64,000 nucleotides of DNA from Asterochloris sp. CNOR1 (lineage: Eukaryota > Chlorophyta > Trebouxiophyceae > Trebouxiales > Trebouxiaceae). Location: positions 248,001 through 312,000 of the forward strand of contig OZ017746.1 in assembly GCA_963969365.1 (NCBI GenBank). The letters run 5' to 3'. Made by a program: the position numbers and the translations under genes. The notes beneath the pieces are model-generated. The model searched no databases and was not told the DNA's origin. It worked only from the letters and a program-made list of their open reading frames with translations. Positions 45,601-57,100 of this stretch are shown here, in pieces. Positions within the stretch are counted from its first letter, which is position 1, and every line of letters begins with the position of its first letter.

Positions 45601-48600
45601 GCCTGGGCTGTCCCCCACTCCTGCATGCCTTGCCAAGCATGGCCACCATGCATGCCAAGGCCTGCCCTGCCTCCACAGTGGGCGGGTCGCTCGCAAGGTA
45701 TGAATGCCATGCAGGGTACAGCATGTGCTGCCCATAGCCCCTCACCTTTCCTTAAGCTCTGCTCCTTCCCTTCCGGGCTGGCAAGAGGCGCCCACATGCC
45801 ATCAACATGCCTTCACACTACACGCAGGGCAAGGAGGCCATGCATGCCAAATGCTGCCCTGCCGTCTCAGCCATGAATCCCATATACATATCTCCTGGGT
45901 ACCCACAGGGCATGGACGCCATGCAAGGCAAGCTCCTGCGCACCCGCGCCCTGTGGCTGGTAGCCGTCTGCGGCCAGGACCTGCCCCAGGAGCTGTGGCA
46001 GGAGGCCTATGCTGCAGCCGTGGGGCACATGGCCAGCTCCGACCTGGTGGTGGCGCTCACGGCTGTCACGGCGGTGCTGGAGCAGAGCCACCAGGTCATG
46101 GAGGAGCTGCAGAACACGCAGCAGGAGCATGCCATGATGCAGCGGACGCCATACGAGGAGGGGGCGGCCCTGCCGCCAGGTGGGTCGTGCACACACAAAG
46201 ACATGGAGGTGTACAGGGCTAGACCTGGTAGGCAACAGGGGCACGCCATGATGCAGCGGACTTCCTCTGAGGAGGTGGCTGCCCTGCCGCCTGGTCAAGC
46301 TTGCACAGGAGTGCTATTGTACATAGGCACAAGTGGTATGTGGCAAAGCAAACACCCCGGCGGTCGCAGGCGCCGCATGAGGAAGAGGCCATCCTGCTAC
46401 CAGGTGTGTTGCACTGTTTGGCTGCTGATCCAAAACACACTGGGCAGCAGGAACCGGCCATGCTGCAGCAGACGCCCTATGAGGAGGGGGCCACCCTGCC
46501 GCCAGGTGAGACTTTCAGTTGGGCTCAGCGCAGAGCTCAGACTCCAAAGTGACAACAGGCCAACCAGCTGATGCCTTGCCACCCCAGACTCAGCCAGTTT
46601 GCTGCAGCCTGGCAGAGCCGACTTCCCCAATCGCACACTACACTTTACATGAGTGCCATCTGCCACGAGTCATTGTGTGACCATGTTGCTGCAGGCCTGG
46701 CTGAGGAGCACTTGGCAGAGCCTGAGGTGCCCAACCACCTGCGGCAGCGCATGACCGTCATCGAGGGACAGGTCGGGGCAGTGCTGGCGCAGTGCTTTGC
46801 CCTGCTCAAGGCCATGAGCGAGGTGGAGAGCATGGTCCGAGTGCTGCAGCTGGTGACCGTCGTGGTGGAGGTGGCTGGCAACAGCGCCCAGCCCTACCTA
46901 GGCGCATTTGCAGCGGCCCTTCCAGAGGTGAGGAGAGTTTGAGGAGAATCTGAACATCTGTTGACTGTAACTTGTGGAAACACTGTGGTGTGCTCTCCGG
47001 GGTATACCTGCTGCAGCTCTGCCAGGGGTGAGGCAACTGGTACCCTTGTGCTGCTGCTGGGCTGGTGTCATGTGGAGGGCTCTGCTACAGCCCGCCAAGG
47101 GTGACTTGGGCATCTCACGGGGATCGCATCACACCGTCTTGCTGGCTGTGGTAGAATCGGCAAGCCACAGTGCACAGCCCTGGCTGGGGTGCTTCAAAGA
47201 CGTGACCCCTTGCCGCAACAGGTGGAAACCAGTTCATCTGACTTCAGGTTGTTGCTGCATTACTTGCTGCCTTCGTCTGCGGCGGCGCATGACAGCTTCC
47301 AGCATATTTTGCGCTTTTGGCCGCCAGCACCCACTTGATGCGTTTGCCTGCTTGACATGCTTGGCATCAAGTTACTCATCAGAAACCAAGTCACTTCAGG
47401 CTTCCAAGTTATGAGGCTCCTGAAGACAGCAGGCAGCACAGGGCTGTTGCAACCACAGCACCCCTTGTATGCACACTCCCAGGCAGCCCCCCCGAAAAAA
47501 AGCAGATTGGGGCAAACACCGTTGAGCAAGTGGCTGACTTTAGACCCTTGACCCATGAACCTGTTGCTGCCCACCCACCCACCTCCTCCGCTCTGCTGCA
47601 GATCTGGGCAGCCGGCTCCCGCAGCACAGCAGAGACCTCCGGCACTGGCGCGGTCGCCCGCCTGCACAGCGCCCTGATCGCCGTGCTGACGCACCTGCTG
47701 AGCCGCCTCTATGCAGCAGCCACACAGCATGAGCAGATCCGGGAGGTCCTGCTGCCCCTGCTGCTGGCAGCCCTGGATGAGAACAGCCCTGAGCATGAGG
47801 TGCTACTGGAGGATGGGCTGCACCTGCTGCAGGCTCTGCTGGCTGGCAGCAGCAGCATCAATGAGGGTCTTCAGGTGAGAGGGCTTCTTCGGTCCAGATG
47901 GTTCTTCTGGTGCTGGTCAGCTCCGGGCGACCTGCTGCAGGCACTAGTTTATTGTGTTATCTTTTGCTGACAGCAGCAGCACCAACAAGGGTCTGTTTGT
48001 GAAAGAGCCTTCCGTTGTCAAGTTGTTGCTTCTGGTGCTGCTGGGGACAGGGCCCACCTGCTGCAGGTGCTGCTTTGCCAGCACCAGCAGCATCAATAAT
48101 GGCCTGCAGGGTGACAAATCTGTGCACTGCAGTTATTGCTTACGACAACACTGCTCTTGATGCCTTTGTGGCTCTCATGTGCTGGCAGGAATGCAGGTGA
48201 GTCATTGCTTCCACACCTACAGCCTCAGTCAATAATCAGTAGTCTCTTGCAATGCAAGAGCCTGTCCTGGCATCCGCATTGGCTGCAATGGCTGGGGTAT
48301 GCTGGCAGCCTCCCAGCCGACATGTCACTTTACATCTGCCACGTCTCGAGGAGCTGAACACAGACTGCTCTGTGCTGCAGGGCCTTCTGCCCCATGTGGT
48401 CAGCCTCATTCAGCAGGGCAAGGAAGTACCCTCTGGGTTTTCTCTGCTGGAGAGCTACCTGCTCATTGGGGGACCCAGCGTGCTGGCGCCAGTACGGGGG
48501 GAGATCGCCTCCGTCCTGCAGCAGACAGCAGAGCGCGTCCTGGTTGCCATGTCCCCACGTGAGGCCCGGATTGCACTGTGGCTGCGCTCCGCCTTCTGTG

Positions 48601-51600
48601 CGTCACAGCTGCGCACCTCAAGACGCTGCTGGGAGTGTCAAGCTGTCCTGTTGCATGGCTTGCTGCGAAGGCAGGTTACTGCGTCTCATTTTGTGGGCTT
48701 GGCCCTCTTGCTGTCAGCATGCCTCATACAGCAAGTTTACAATGCAGCCCTGTCCCAACATGAGGCCAAGGCGGCGCTGCACAGCACAATGTACCCCTAC
48801 TGCAGGACCCAAATCCTGTTGCTAGCTGGGTTCCTGCCAGGGTCTGAACATGGCCATTGATCTGCTACAGCCGCACCCCATGTCAGGTTGGACCATGACA
48901 ATTGACCCGCTGCAGCCGCCTCCCGTGTCACTCCTAAGCATGACTCCTGATGAGGTGATCCCGATGTGCTGCAGCCGTGTCCCAGGGCGAGGCCGGGTCA
49001 TTGGCAGCGGTCAGGCGGCGCACCCTTGCAGCACAAGGCCCAGAGCTGCTGCGCGAGGCTGAGGCTGCGGGGTCCCTCACATCCATCATGGTGCAGATGA
49101 GCGCCAACTCTGGCGGGGAGGTTCCCGCAGAGCTGGTGCCGATTGTCAGGTGAGCCCGCCTGACAGTTTCACAGTACTCTTAGTTACTTACTAGTACTAT
49201 CAGATACAGTATAAGTACTGTGCCCATGCCTTGACTGCACTACATCTGTGGCCAGTTGCTAGGGGGGCCCACCCGTCACCGTGCCCACATTTACTCCTCA
49301 CTTATAGTGCACAATGCCCTATTTTGTGATGGCTCTACATCTGTGGCCAGCTGGGCACATAGCCTGGCCTGGCCTGGTCTGTCCATGGCGACTTTGCCCT
49401 CTGCTGCGGCCTGCCAGTCTGCCCACACCCGGCGTCTGCAACCTTCTCTGTTCAACACTGCCTCTTGCATCGCTCAGCCTGCCCCCCGACTGCTTGATAA
49501 TGCCACTTGCAGACTTCCTGGCAGCCCCCAAATTTTTGAGAGCATCTGCTTTTGCCGCAGCCGTCAATACTGCACTCCATCGCCTGCCTAACCACTGCAG
49601 GGAACCACCACTTGGCCAACATCCTCAAGCCCCTGCTCTCACAGCCCATGCAGTGTCCTTACAGACACCATCAAAGGCCCCAGACTTTGAGTCCCTCTAG
49701 TTCGTCCCAGCCTTCACATTGCACTGCTATACCCACAGAGCTGTCACAGACAGTGTGACATGCCAAGACTCCCAGAGTCCCCATGCCACACGCCCACATG
49801 CCCACACTCACAGAGTCCCCTGCTCTTACACAGCCTCCCAGAGGCCCCGTGCCACACGCTCAGATGACCAAAGCATCCTGCTCTTCCACAGCCTCCCAGA
49901 GGCCCCATGCCACACGCCCAGACGACCAAAGCACCCTGCTCTTACACAGCCCCTCACAGTCCTCATGCCACCTGCAGGGCCATTGCAGACGTGATGGCCG
50001 GCCCCGACTCCCAGAGCAGCCTGCATACAGGGATGCACTCCCTGGTGGAGTCCTACCTTGACGTGCTCACAAGGGTGCTCCTCGCGCAGCCCGAGGCCTT
50101 CACCAACATCATCTCAGGGGGCCCGCAGGCCCACGAGCGCTTCCTGGACAACTGGATACATGTCGCCTCTGTCAGGTGTGATCAGGGGGCAGCCTCTGCA
50201 GGCTCTCACAGGTTGGGGGTGGGCGTCTTGTGGCCTCTGCCACTTGTGGCCCTGAGCATGTGCACCTTTAGCACTGCACTTCGACAGCAGAGTCATTGTC
50301 ATCCTGTGTTCAGCGGCTGAGGCCTGGCTTTCAGATTCCTGCTGCCATGTGCTGCATACCCTGTGTTGTACTGTGGCTGCCTACGTCAGCAGCAAGGGTG
50401 CCGTAGCAACATCTCACACCAGCTTTGGCTTTGCACATCCTTTTAGCACTGCCAGAGTCTTCAGCAACAATCACAGTGGCCCAGGGTTGACTGCCCTGCA
50501 TGTATGTTCCTGCATCGATAGGCTGGAGTGGTGTTGCAAGGGTATCGTGCGCGGCCCCACAGCGTCTCAAGCCCATGTGCCCTGCAGGTACATAGAGGAG
50601 ATGCTGGGCCTCGCCCACCTGGCAGCAGTGGGGCGGTGGCGGCGGCGCATGGCGGCCATTGGGCTGTGCACTCTGCTGTGCTCCAGTTTCGGCATCCCCT
50701 GGAGCAAGCAGCGCATTGTGCGAGTCATCTCGCTGGGGCTCAAGGCCATGTCAGAGGCCTCGCAGTTCCAGGTGCGGCTCAGGGCTGTGTGTGACACCTC
50801 GCACGCCTCAAGACCTTTGGAAGTGGGCCTGCTGAAGCTCAGGGCCATGTCAGATGCCTAGCAACCCAGAAACGAAAAGCCCACAAAGTTCCCTGCGGTG
50901 GACAGCGTGGACTGAAGGCTGCCTCTGGAATTGCAACTTTCCAAGAGAGGGCCATGTGGAGTAGGAAGGCTGTGTCTACTAGGTGTATGTCACCTTGTGC
51001 AGCTGTGCAGCCATGCAATGAGTGTTTGGCAGCCAGACTGTATGCATCGGCTGGTGCCCTCTGGCTCAGACAAGCCTGGGACCGCCACAATGCCTTTGCT
51101 CTGTTGACTGATTGAGAGTCCCTGCCCTGCCTGCAGGCTGACCAGGAGGATCTCGTGAGCTCCATCACAGATGAGACTGGGGGGGTTACCCAGGACCAGA
51201 CCGTGCTGCGGCGGGTGGCCATGATGCAGCAGGACCGTCTGAGGGCTGTGGACCTCTCACAGGCGATGAAGGCCACCGCCCGTCGAGCCGCGCAGGTGGT
51301 GGGCGAGCATGAGCTGGTGGAGGTGAGGGTCAGGGATTCTGAGGGGTTGGGGTGGCTGCTGTGATGCTTCTGGGGAGCCTGCAGACTAAGTGGAGCTGCC
51401 TGCAGCTGTGCAAAGTGTGCAGTGGCTACAAGCTCAGGCCGCAGATGGGGGTTCGGTTTGATCTAATGCTCCTTTGACACAGCATGTCAAGTTTTTATTC
51501 TGTCAGACTCTCAGTGCCTGCAGCTTGATTGTGTATCCCAAGTCATGCTGCCTCATGCTGCACGGCGTCCCCTGCAAACTTGAGCCGCATCCGGTGGCCA

Positions 51601-51813
51601 TGCATGCATCAACAGCCTCATGCTGCATGCCATCCCTTGGGATTCTGAGCTGCATCCGGCAAACATGCAATTTTAAGTACACCTCTGCTGCAGGCTGTGG
51701 GCTGGATGGACATGAAAATGCAGGATCAGCTGCGCAAGCTCTTGTGTGATGACGCTGCAGCCCCACCAGCTGACGTAGCAGCAGCCCTTCAGAAACTCAA
51801 CACCGCTGACTAG
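39690..51813 (+). CDS. IPO11: Importin-11 (karyopherin beta family nuclear import receptor)
   Basis: The gene spans 12 kb with at least 15 exons. The N-terminal exon (from 39690, EQSLRSWEADATPGFLHALV) and the next (RLLAIVLAKNAVGSSWRKTL) join in phase to EWSRLPAQEKEEVRSAILGL at 40767. ARFDFPGKWPNLLAEL and ALKHVVRALRNKRIV match importin-11 repeats. Later exons carry IILTPDELAEWE near 44100, joining TDPEGYLRSND near 44534, EACYRILGEGW near 45095, LLRTRALWLVAVCG near 45930, EVLLEDGLHLLQALL near 47800, GRWRRRMAAIGLCTLL near 50630, and the last exon ending AALQKLNTAD at 51813. Each matches, in order, the HEAT-repeat receptor that imports ubiquitin-conjugating enzymes and other cargo with RanGTP. 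The residue order is continuous; some exons (48900-49970) are hazy. Its introns hold many tandem copies of exon edges and one telomere-like tract. Confidence 0.93.
40395..40515 (+). repeat. Two copies, about 85 bp apart, in an importin-11 intron
   Basis: CGCCCAGCCAAGGACACATG, continuing TCACCATACCTC, occurs at about 40398 and again at about 40482. The two copies are nearly identical and lie in the intron before the exon at 40767. Confidence 0.8.
45218..45242 (+). repeat. Interstitial telomeric repeat (TTTAGGG type) in an importin-11 intron
   Basis: The sequence TAGGGTTTAGGGTTTAGGAT, continuing TTAGG, begins about 12 nt after the donor of the exon ending near 45206. It holds about three TTTAGGG units, the last mutated. 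This is the Arabidopsis/Chlorella-type telomere motif, not the TTTTAGGG of Chlamydomonas. Confidence 0.9.
45680..45930 (+). repeat. Copies of an acceptor/exon edge upstream of an importin-11 exon
   Basis: The exon near 45909 begins GGCATGGACGCCATGCAAGG. Similar strings occur at about 45693 (GGTATGAATGCCATGCAGGG) and about 45827 (GGCAAGGAGGCCATGCATGC). They are diverged and lie in the intron, the last one preceded by a GCAG acceptor-like element. Confidence 0.6.
46118..46512 (+). repeat. Four tandem copies of an exon end plus donor in importin-11, period 102-114 bp
   Basis: Four diverged units end in the same place in GCCGCCAG|GT or its variants. The donor GTs lie at 46180, 46294, 46404 and 46506. 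The exon-like parts translate as QQEHAMMQRTPYEEGAALPP, QQGHAMMQRTSSEEVAALPP, an APHEEEAILLPG remnant, and QQEPAMLQQTPYEEGATLPP. The first is continuous with the importin exon, and the next recognised exon starts near 46695 (LAEEHLAEPEVPNHLRQR). The intron 46180-46694 is thus more than half built of copies of the preceding exon end. Confidence 0.85.
47845..48115 (+). repeat. Three tandem copies of an exon end plus donor in importin-11, period about 112-124 bp
   Basis: The exon end GGCAGCAGCAGCATCAATGA, then GGGTCTTCAG|GTGAGA (donor 47875), is repeated as CAGCAGCAGCACCAACAAGG near 47970. It occurs a third time as CACCAGCAGCATCAATAATG, then GCCTGCAGGGTGAC, near 48082. The copies between share ACCTGCTGCAGG and TTCTGGTGCTG blocks. 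Confidence 0.8.
48845..48990 (+). repeat. Degenerate tandem repeat of about 50-60 bp in importin-11
   Basis: Three units share an ATGACAATTGACCCGCTGCA-like core (near 48850, 48895 and 48945), each with a CTGCAGCCG or CTACAGCCG acceptor-like element. They lie just before an exon ending at about 49150 (SGGEVPAELVPIVR). Confidence 0.55.
49740..49975 (+). repeat. 58-66-bp minisatellite in an importin-11 intron
   Basis: Units begin TCCCAGAGGCCCCxTGCCAC and end in CTGCTCTTxCACAGCC. The clearest pair starts at 49836 and 49894 (58-bp period), with diverged copies on both sides. The array abuts the acceptor CACCTGCAG at about 49978, and its units also carry CACAG acceptor-like ends. Confidence 0.85.
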
Positions 51814-52074
51814 GGCTTTCAGGGCAATAAACAGTCAAAGATGTGTACGTTATTTCCCACCCCGCCTGCCAAATGCATGGCTCCTCTCTTGCAGATCAGG
51901 TCAAGTCCAGGCAGCACACAGCACGCTGCTGCATGTGGCATTCAGCAACATATGACAGCGACATGTTTATGGCAACATCAATAAAAGCGGGCATCTGAGA
52001 TAGTATCACAGCTCATATCAGAATGACAAAATTGGTGCCAGGTGCCAGTCTCTGCACCTGGCTCAGCTCTCTGG
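51814..52074. other. Convergent 3' intergenic region
   Basis: About 260 bp between the stops of importin-11 (plus) and the SEC14-like gene (minus). It must hold both 3' UTRs. An AATAAA-like AATAAAAGC occurs near 51980. No other feature seen. Confidence 0.4.
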
Positions 52075-53860
52075 TCACTGCAAATCTGTAGGGAAGGTGT
52101 CCTCTGTGAAAAAGTCGCTCTGTAGCTCATCTGCCTTGACAAATTTAACAAGGCCTGCATACTTGCCCAACCAGGGCTTGACAACAGCCCACCCAGGCTG
52201 AAAGATCCAGGGGGCATCCAGCATTAGGACCTGTCCCAAGCGCTTGGGGTAATAGGTGAAGAAGATGTCCACCTGCAGCCAGAGTCAACCTGTGGGCAGA
52301 GCAGCACTGACGACAAATTGAACTGCAGGACAAAAGGCTGTGAGGCCTTCAGGAGTGCGAGCTGTCAGGCGATATGGAGGTCAAGCCATCAGGCACTGCA
52401 GAGATGCTGTGGTCCCAACCAGGCTATGCAAAAGCATAGACTTCAAAGCCCAAGATTACACTCTCCCCAACAACCCACCAGAAAGCGCACAAAGCCCAGG
52501 TCTGCATTCTTGTTTTTGAAGCCACGCAGGTCAAAAATGCCCAGCACAGTCTCCTGCCCCTCCGGCAACTGGCTGATGGCCCGTTCCAGCATGTACACAC
52601 ACAGGCGCTTGCTGTCATCCAGCTGCCACTCGCCTGCAGGAGATACTTGTAGAGGTGCCTGTGAGTGAAATGCTGACAGGTCCAAGCAGCTGCAAGGGCA
52701 CCTTGCAGTCAGCTGGGCAGTGCCTGGCAGATGGGCCTCTGCATGACTGCAGGGGGGCCAACATGGCCTCAGGCAAAAGGCGAGGGTCACTCTCCAGGCA
52801 CAGTCTTCCTGTTTGCACGCAATGTTGAAAACCACACAGGGCATCGAGCACCTGGGGTCTTTGCAAGGAGAGGACTGCCATCACGATCACAGGCAGCAGT
52901 TATGTGTGCTCTGTGCTTCCCATGGCTGTGCATGCAGCTGCCCTGATGACTATGCCTTTGCAGCCACGCCTGCTTGTGAGCGGTGGCACTGCAGACGCAG
53001 GCTTCACAGCAGGTGCCTGTGGAGAGACAGCCCCTCAGGGCAGCCTGCTCACCGGTGATGTGCTTGGCGACCTTGACCACAATTACAGGGCGCCCCAGTC
53101 GGTCCTTGTGGTCATGCATGTACACTTTGCCAGTGGCTGCCTCTGCCTTAACCGTGTCCCAGGCGATGTCATCCGCCCTGCAGGATGCACAGGCGCCTGA
53201 AAGCTGGTGGCTGCCCCATACACAAGGGAGGAAGCAGCACTTGCAGGCAATTGGATAAGCTGAGCTGCATAAGGCAGTCTGCAGACACCAGAAAGACCTT
53301 GCAGAGCATCTGGAACGTAGCTGCTGAGGCTTGGGAGCCATACGATCTGGAGGTGTGCACACTTTGGGCATCAGGCCAGACCAGGGTTCAAAGCATGCTG
53401 TTTTGTAAAATTAGGTGCACGACTGCCCAGGTTCACAGAAGTGGCCGCGGTGCAGAGGTGCAGCGCAGTGATGGCATACTGTATGCTGTAAGTGTGGAGC
53501 TGGCTGCAAAAGATCATCTGAGCAGGTGGCAGCTGAGCTGGGCGCTATGTCACGCTCACTTGAACTCCTGCCGCCAGCGCAGCATGTCCGTAAGCTTCTG
53601 CTCAGCCTCCCCAACATCCAGCTTCCTATCCCGCAGGAACCATTTCTGTGTCTCCTCATCGCCTTGCCCGTGAGGGCAGGACTGCAGCCTCCTCTGTAAC
53701 TCTGAAAGGGCCTGCGCAGTCACTGCAACATTTCTAGATTGACACTGCAGATGTGGTGCACCAACCGCTGCAGCAGCCTGGAGCTGAGCTGCAATTGGGT
53801 TGCGCAGGCAATTGCATGCATTGAGGACCAACCTGCTGCTGTTCTGCGCTCCCTGTCCAT
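52075..53860 (-). CDS. SEC14-like CRAL-TRIO domain lipid-transfer protein
   Basis: Five exons close in frame at 222 residues: 53833-53860, 53560-53722, 53053-53177, 52479-52633, 52075-52272. The first two give MDRERRTAAVTAQALSELQR and FLRDRKLDVGEAEQKLTDML, the CRAL-TRIO N-terminal helices. KDRLGRPVIVVKVAKHITG, then LCVYMLERAISQLPEGQE and GIFDLRGFKNKNADLGFVRF, form the lipid-binding domain. IFFTYYPKRLGQVLMLDAPW and IFQPGWAVVKPWL match the conserved end of the pocket. Such proteins move or present phosphatidylinositol or other small lipids in the cytosol. It is shorter than yeast Sec14 (304 residues) because it stops soon after the domain (FFTEDTFPTDLQ). The ligand cannot be told from the sequence. 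Confidence 0.9.
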
Positions 53861-54169
53861 GGCTCTATCAAAAGTGCAGAGGGAGCCTCTGTGGTGGCTG
53901 TCTGCTGCGCTAAAACTGTATGCCGACCTCGGCACTGCTTGCTGCTGCCATAAGGGCAGAGCCTCTCGAACTTTCTACAACTGGACAGAAAGGAGGGTTG
54001 GAGGCGGGTCACATTGAGAGCCTTGCTTCTCAAGAGCATTATGTCTGGCCTGGGAGCCAATCCCTTTCTATCTTGTACCAGCTTTGCAACCCAAGGGAGG
54101 TCTGATCTTGCTTGGCTTCGTGCCTCACTGCAGTCCAAGGTGTCAGAGGCTTCCGCAGTTGCTGGCAGC

Positions 54170-57100
54170 ATGCAGGCCAGCTTCCATGATGGGGCAGGAA
54201 CGATTTCAGATTCTGAAGGTGACATCAAGGGATCACAGCTGGGGTTGCAGACTGCCTGAGAGAAGTAGCTTGCTGTGTTGGCTGCCCAGAGCCAGCTTCC
54301 TGCAATTTCCCTGGCATTTATGGTTTACTCTTGGCAATGGTGGCTCCATTCAGCAGGCTCATGTTTGAGTCCACCATGCTGCTGGTGTTGCTGAGCTTCT
54401 GCGGCTGTTGTACTGCAGCGGATCCATTTGACGCCATGCTGAGCCAACTCGCGGCATCGCCAGGGTGCCCTGGGAACTCGCTTGCCCTGGGTCTAGACCC
54501 CTTGCCGCTAGACATGGAGCTGCTCGGTCAGCAGAGCAACCAGCCGATGGCAGATGGCAGCATGCCTCAGCAGGTGCAGGGGCTCCAGCCACAGCTGCCG
54601 CAGCAGCTTCCCGCCTGGGGCAGTGGCTGGCTGCAGGCTCCAAGCAACGGTTTCACGCATGGCCACCTCCCCCAACAGCCGCTACTGTTGCAGCCCACCC
54701 TGCAGCAGCTGATGCTTGGCTTAGGGACGGGGGCGGCGCCCTGGCAGGCACAAGCGCCCTTCATGCCTCTGAGTGACTGGTGCCTTCCAGTGAAGTCACC
54801 CACACCAAGGGCACCTGATGAACTCCCCTTGCAAGCGGCAGCCGGCCCCTCAGCAGGCTTCCCCCACCAGGCCCTGCTGGGCCAGGGCCACGTCGCTGCC
54901 GCAGTGGCTGGCAGCAATGCCATGGCACCGGAGGCACAGCCCGCGGCACCACTGGCGGCAGCGGCGCCGGCCGCAGCAGAGCAGGCTGCGGCCCAGGAGG
55001 GGCAGCAGGCGCAACCTGGCCGCCAGCGCTCCGACTGTGAGGCTGCCGCACGCCAGGCCAAAGCCAAGGTCCGGGCGCCGGCTGCCAGGGAGGAGGCAAA
55101 GCCCGCACAGGGGCACGAGCCGGATGGCAAGGGGCCTGCTGGCCCCAACCCAGCTTGTGCCAGGGCAAAAAGCGAGGAGGAGCCCCTGCACCACAGCGGG
55201 GGCAGCGGGGGCAGCGGGAGCGGCAAGGGCGAGAAGCTCACGCTACGCGAGAGGAACAGGATCGCGCAGCGACGGTTCCGGGAGCGCTCGCGGGTGCGTG
55301 GCTGCTCGCGCAGTGGCTGGTCCCAGGCATGGGTGGCTCCCTCTGCAGGCCATGCATGGTGGTGGTGCAAGCTTGCCAGCAGGTTGCCTGTTGCGTCACC
55401 ATGACTTGTGGAGTCACGTCTGGGTTGGCAACAACACTATAGGGCCATGCTTGCATCTTGGTTGAGCATGGTGCCAGCACTAGTTGGCAACATGTCGGCA
55501 TGAGGAGTGGTATCGGACGCTGGGTGCTGGCTCAACTGAATCCCCTCCTCATGGCCAGCTATGACCTTGCAAAAACCTTTCGCAGCCCCCCATCTTGCAG
55601 GTGAAGCAGCAGGACTTTGAGGAGAGGGTGGCCTCCCTGGCAGATGAGCTGGCGCGAGCCAAGCTGGAGAAGAGCGAGGCTGAGGGCAAGAACGCGATGC
55701 TGGAGAAGATGGTGGAGCTGCACAAAGAGGTGGGGAGCTTGCCTCTTGGAGTCAATGAGAAAGGGAATGGGGGACCATTGTGGGGAGAGGGGAGATGCAT
55801 GGCAAGAGGCTGCTGTGGGAAGGTTTGCCCGTACATCGAGCTGTGCGTAGCTGATCTTGAGGCTATGTGGTGCTTGCAGGCTGCAGCATGCCTGTTTGGT
55901 CCGTCGCACAGGGGCTGCCCTGGCTAGCTTCTCTTGGGGCTCTGTGGTGCTTGGAGGCTGCGGCATGCTCTAGTGGGTTGCTCAAGGGCTCATCTGGGTC
56001 TTAAGCATAGTCAAGACTGTGCAGATGCAAGCTTGCCGACTAAGGCTGACCAGCTCTGAGGCTCTGTGGGGCCGTGGTGGGGGGCTGCTGCAGCCACATG
56101 GCAGTGCTGCACAAAGGGGGAGAGTGCCCAGCTAGTCTCACAGAGCTTTGGCAGCTGTTTGGCGTTTGCAGTCTCAAGCAGCTGGCGCTGGAGACAGGTG
56201 GAGCTGCGCCGGGAGTGGGGACTGGGGGGCTGCCTTGTGTGGATGCTCATTTTGTAGCATTACCCACAGAATGGGGGAGGATTAGGGTTTACCCTAACCC
56301 CTAACCCTAAAGCCCATGCGGGGTGCGCCTTGGGGGTGCCAGCCCCTGTGAGACCTCTGCAGTGGTTCAGTGCGCCCCCCAGGAGTAGGTCAGCCCGTCA
56401 CCACCACGCCTGCTGTGTGCAGGGTGTCCTGGTGGCCTGCACTGGGGAGAAGGTGGAGAACCCTGCTCAGTTGCAAGGCCAGCTGAGCTGGAAGCCTGGA
56501 CGGACTTTCGAGTTCTATGGCAAGACAGAAGAGGAGTTGCAGGAGGGCGTCACACTGACCGTGCACGAGGGGCGGACGTCGCACGTCACGCTGGAGCAGG
56601 TCAAAGGCTTCTCCCTGCAGCAGGCCATCGACATCTGGAGGGAGTACCTGCTCAGGTGGGGGCTTGGGGCCCTCAGTGGGCACCTCACTCTGAACATCGA
56701 CAGCTTCTTGCTACAGCGTGGCAACCATGTGGGGCACCCATGCTTCCTCAGGTTGCTGGATTGCTGCAGCTGGCCACCAACCCATGAAGGGAAGACCGTC
56801 TCTTGAGACCTCAGTCACTGAGCCAGTTCGAGGCACCCTCAGTGATGATGCTGCACAATATCGTGTAGACGACGGCGCACCCTGTTGCGCACCACCGGTT
56901 AAATTGCCAAGGTGTTGCTGCGCTTGGAGGCCGGGACGGCGACATTAGTCCACCTGTCTGCAGGATGGAGGAGCTGCTGCAGGGGCCTGAGACTGATGCC
57001 CAGAACCAGCGCCTGGTGGACCTGCTGGAGGAGGTGTCGGCTGTGCTGAGCATGCTGGACCTGACTGCGCCAGCCACAGCCCACCGAATGAAGACCTGCC

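Noticed and set aside
56170-56215. Small bZIP exon (SQAAGAGDR) near 56173
   Set aside because: It has an acceptor and donor, but including it breaks the phase into the next exon (GVLVACTGEKVENPAQ). Skipping it keeps the frame.
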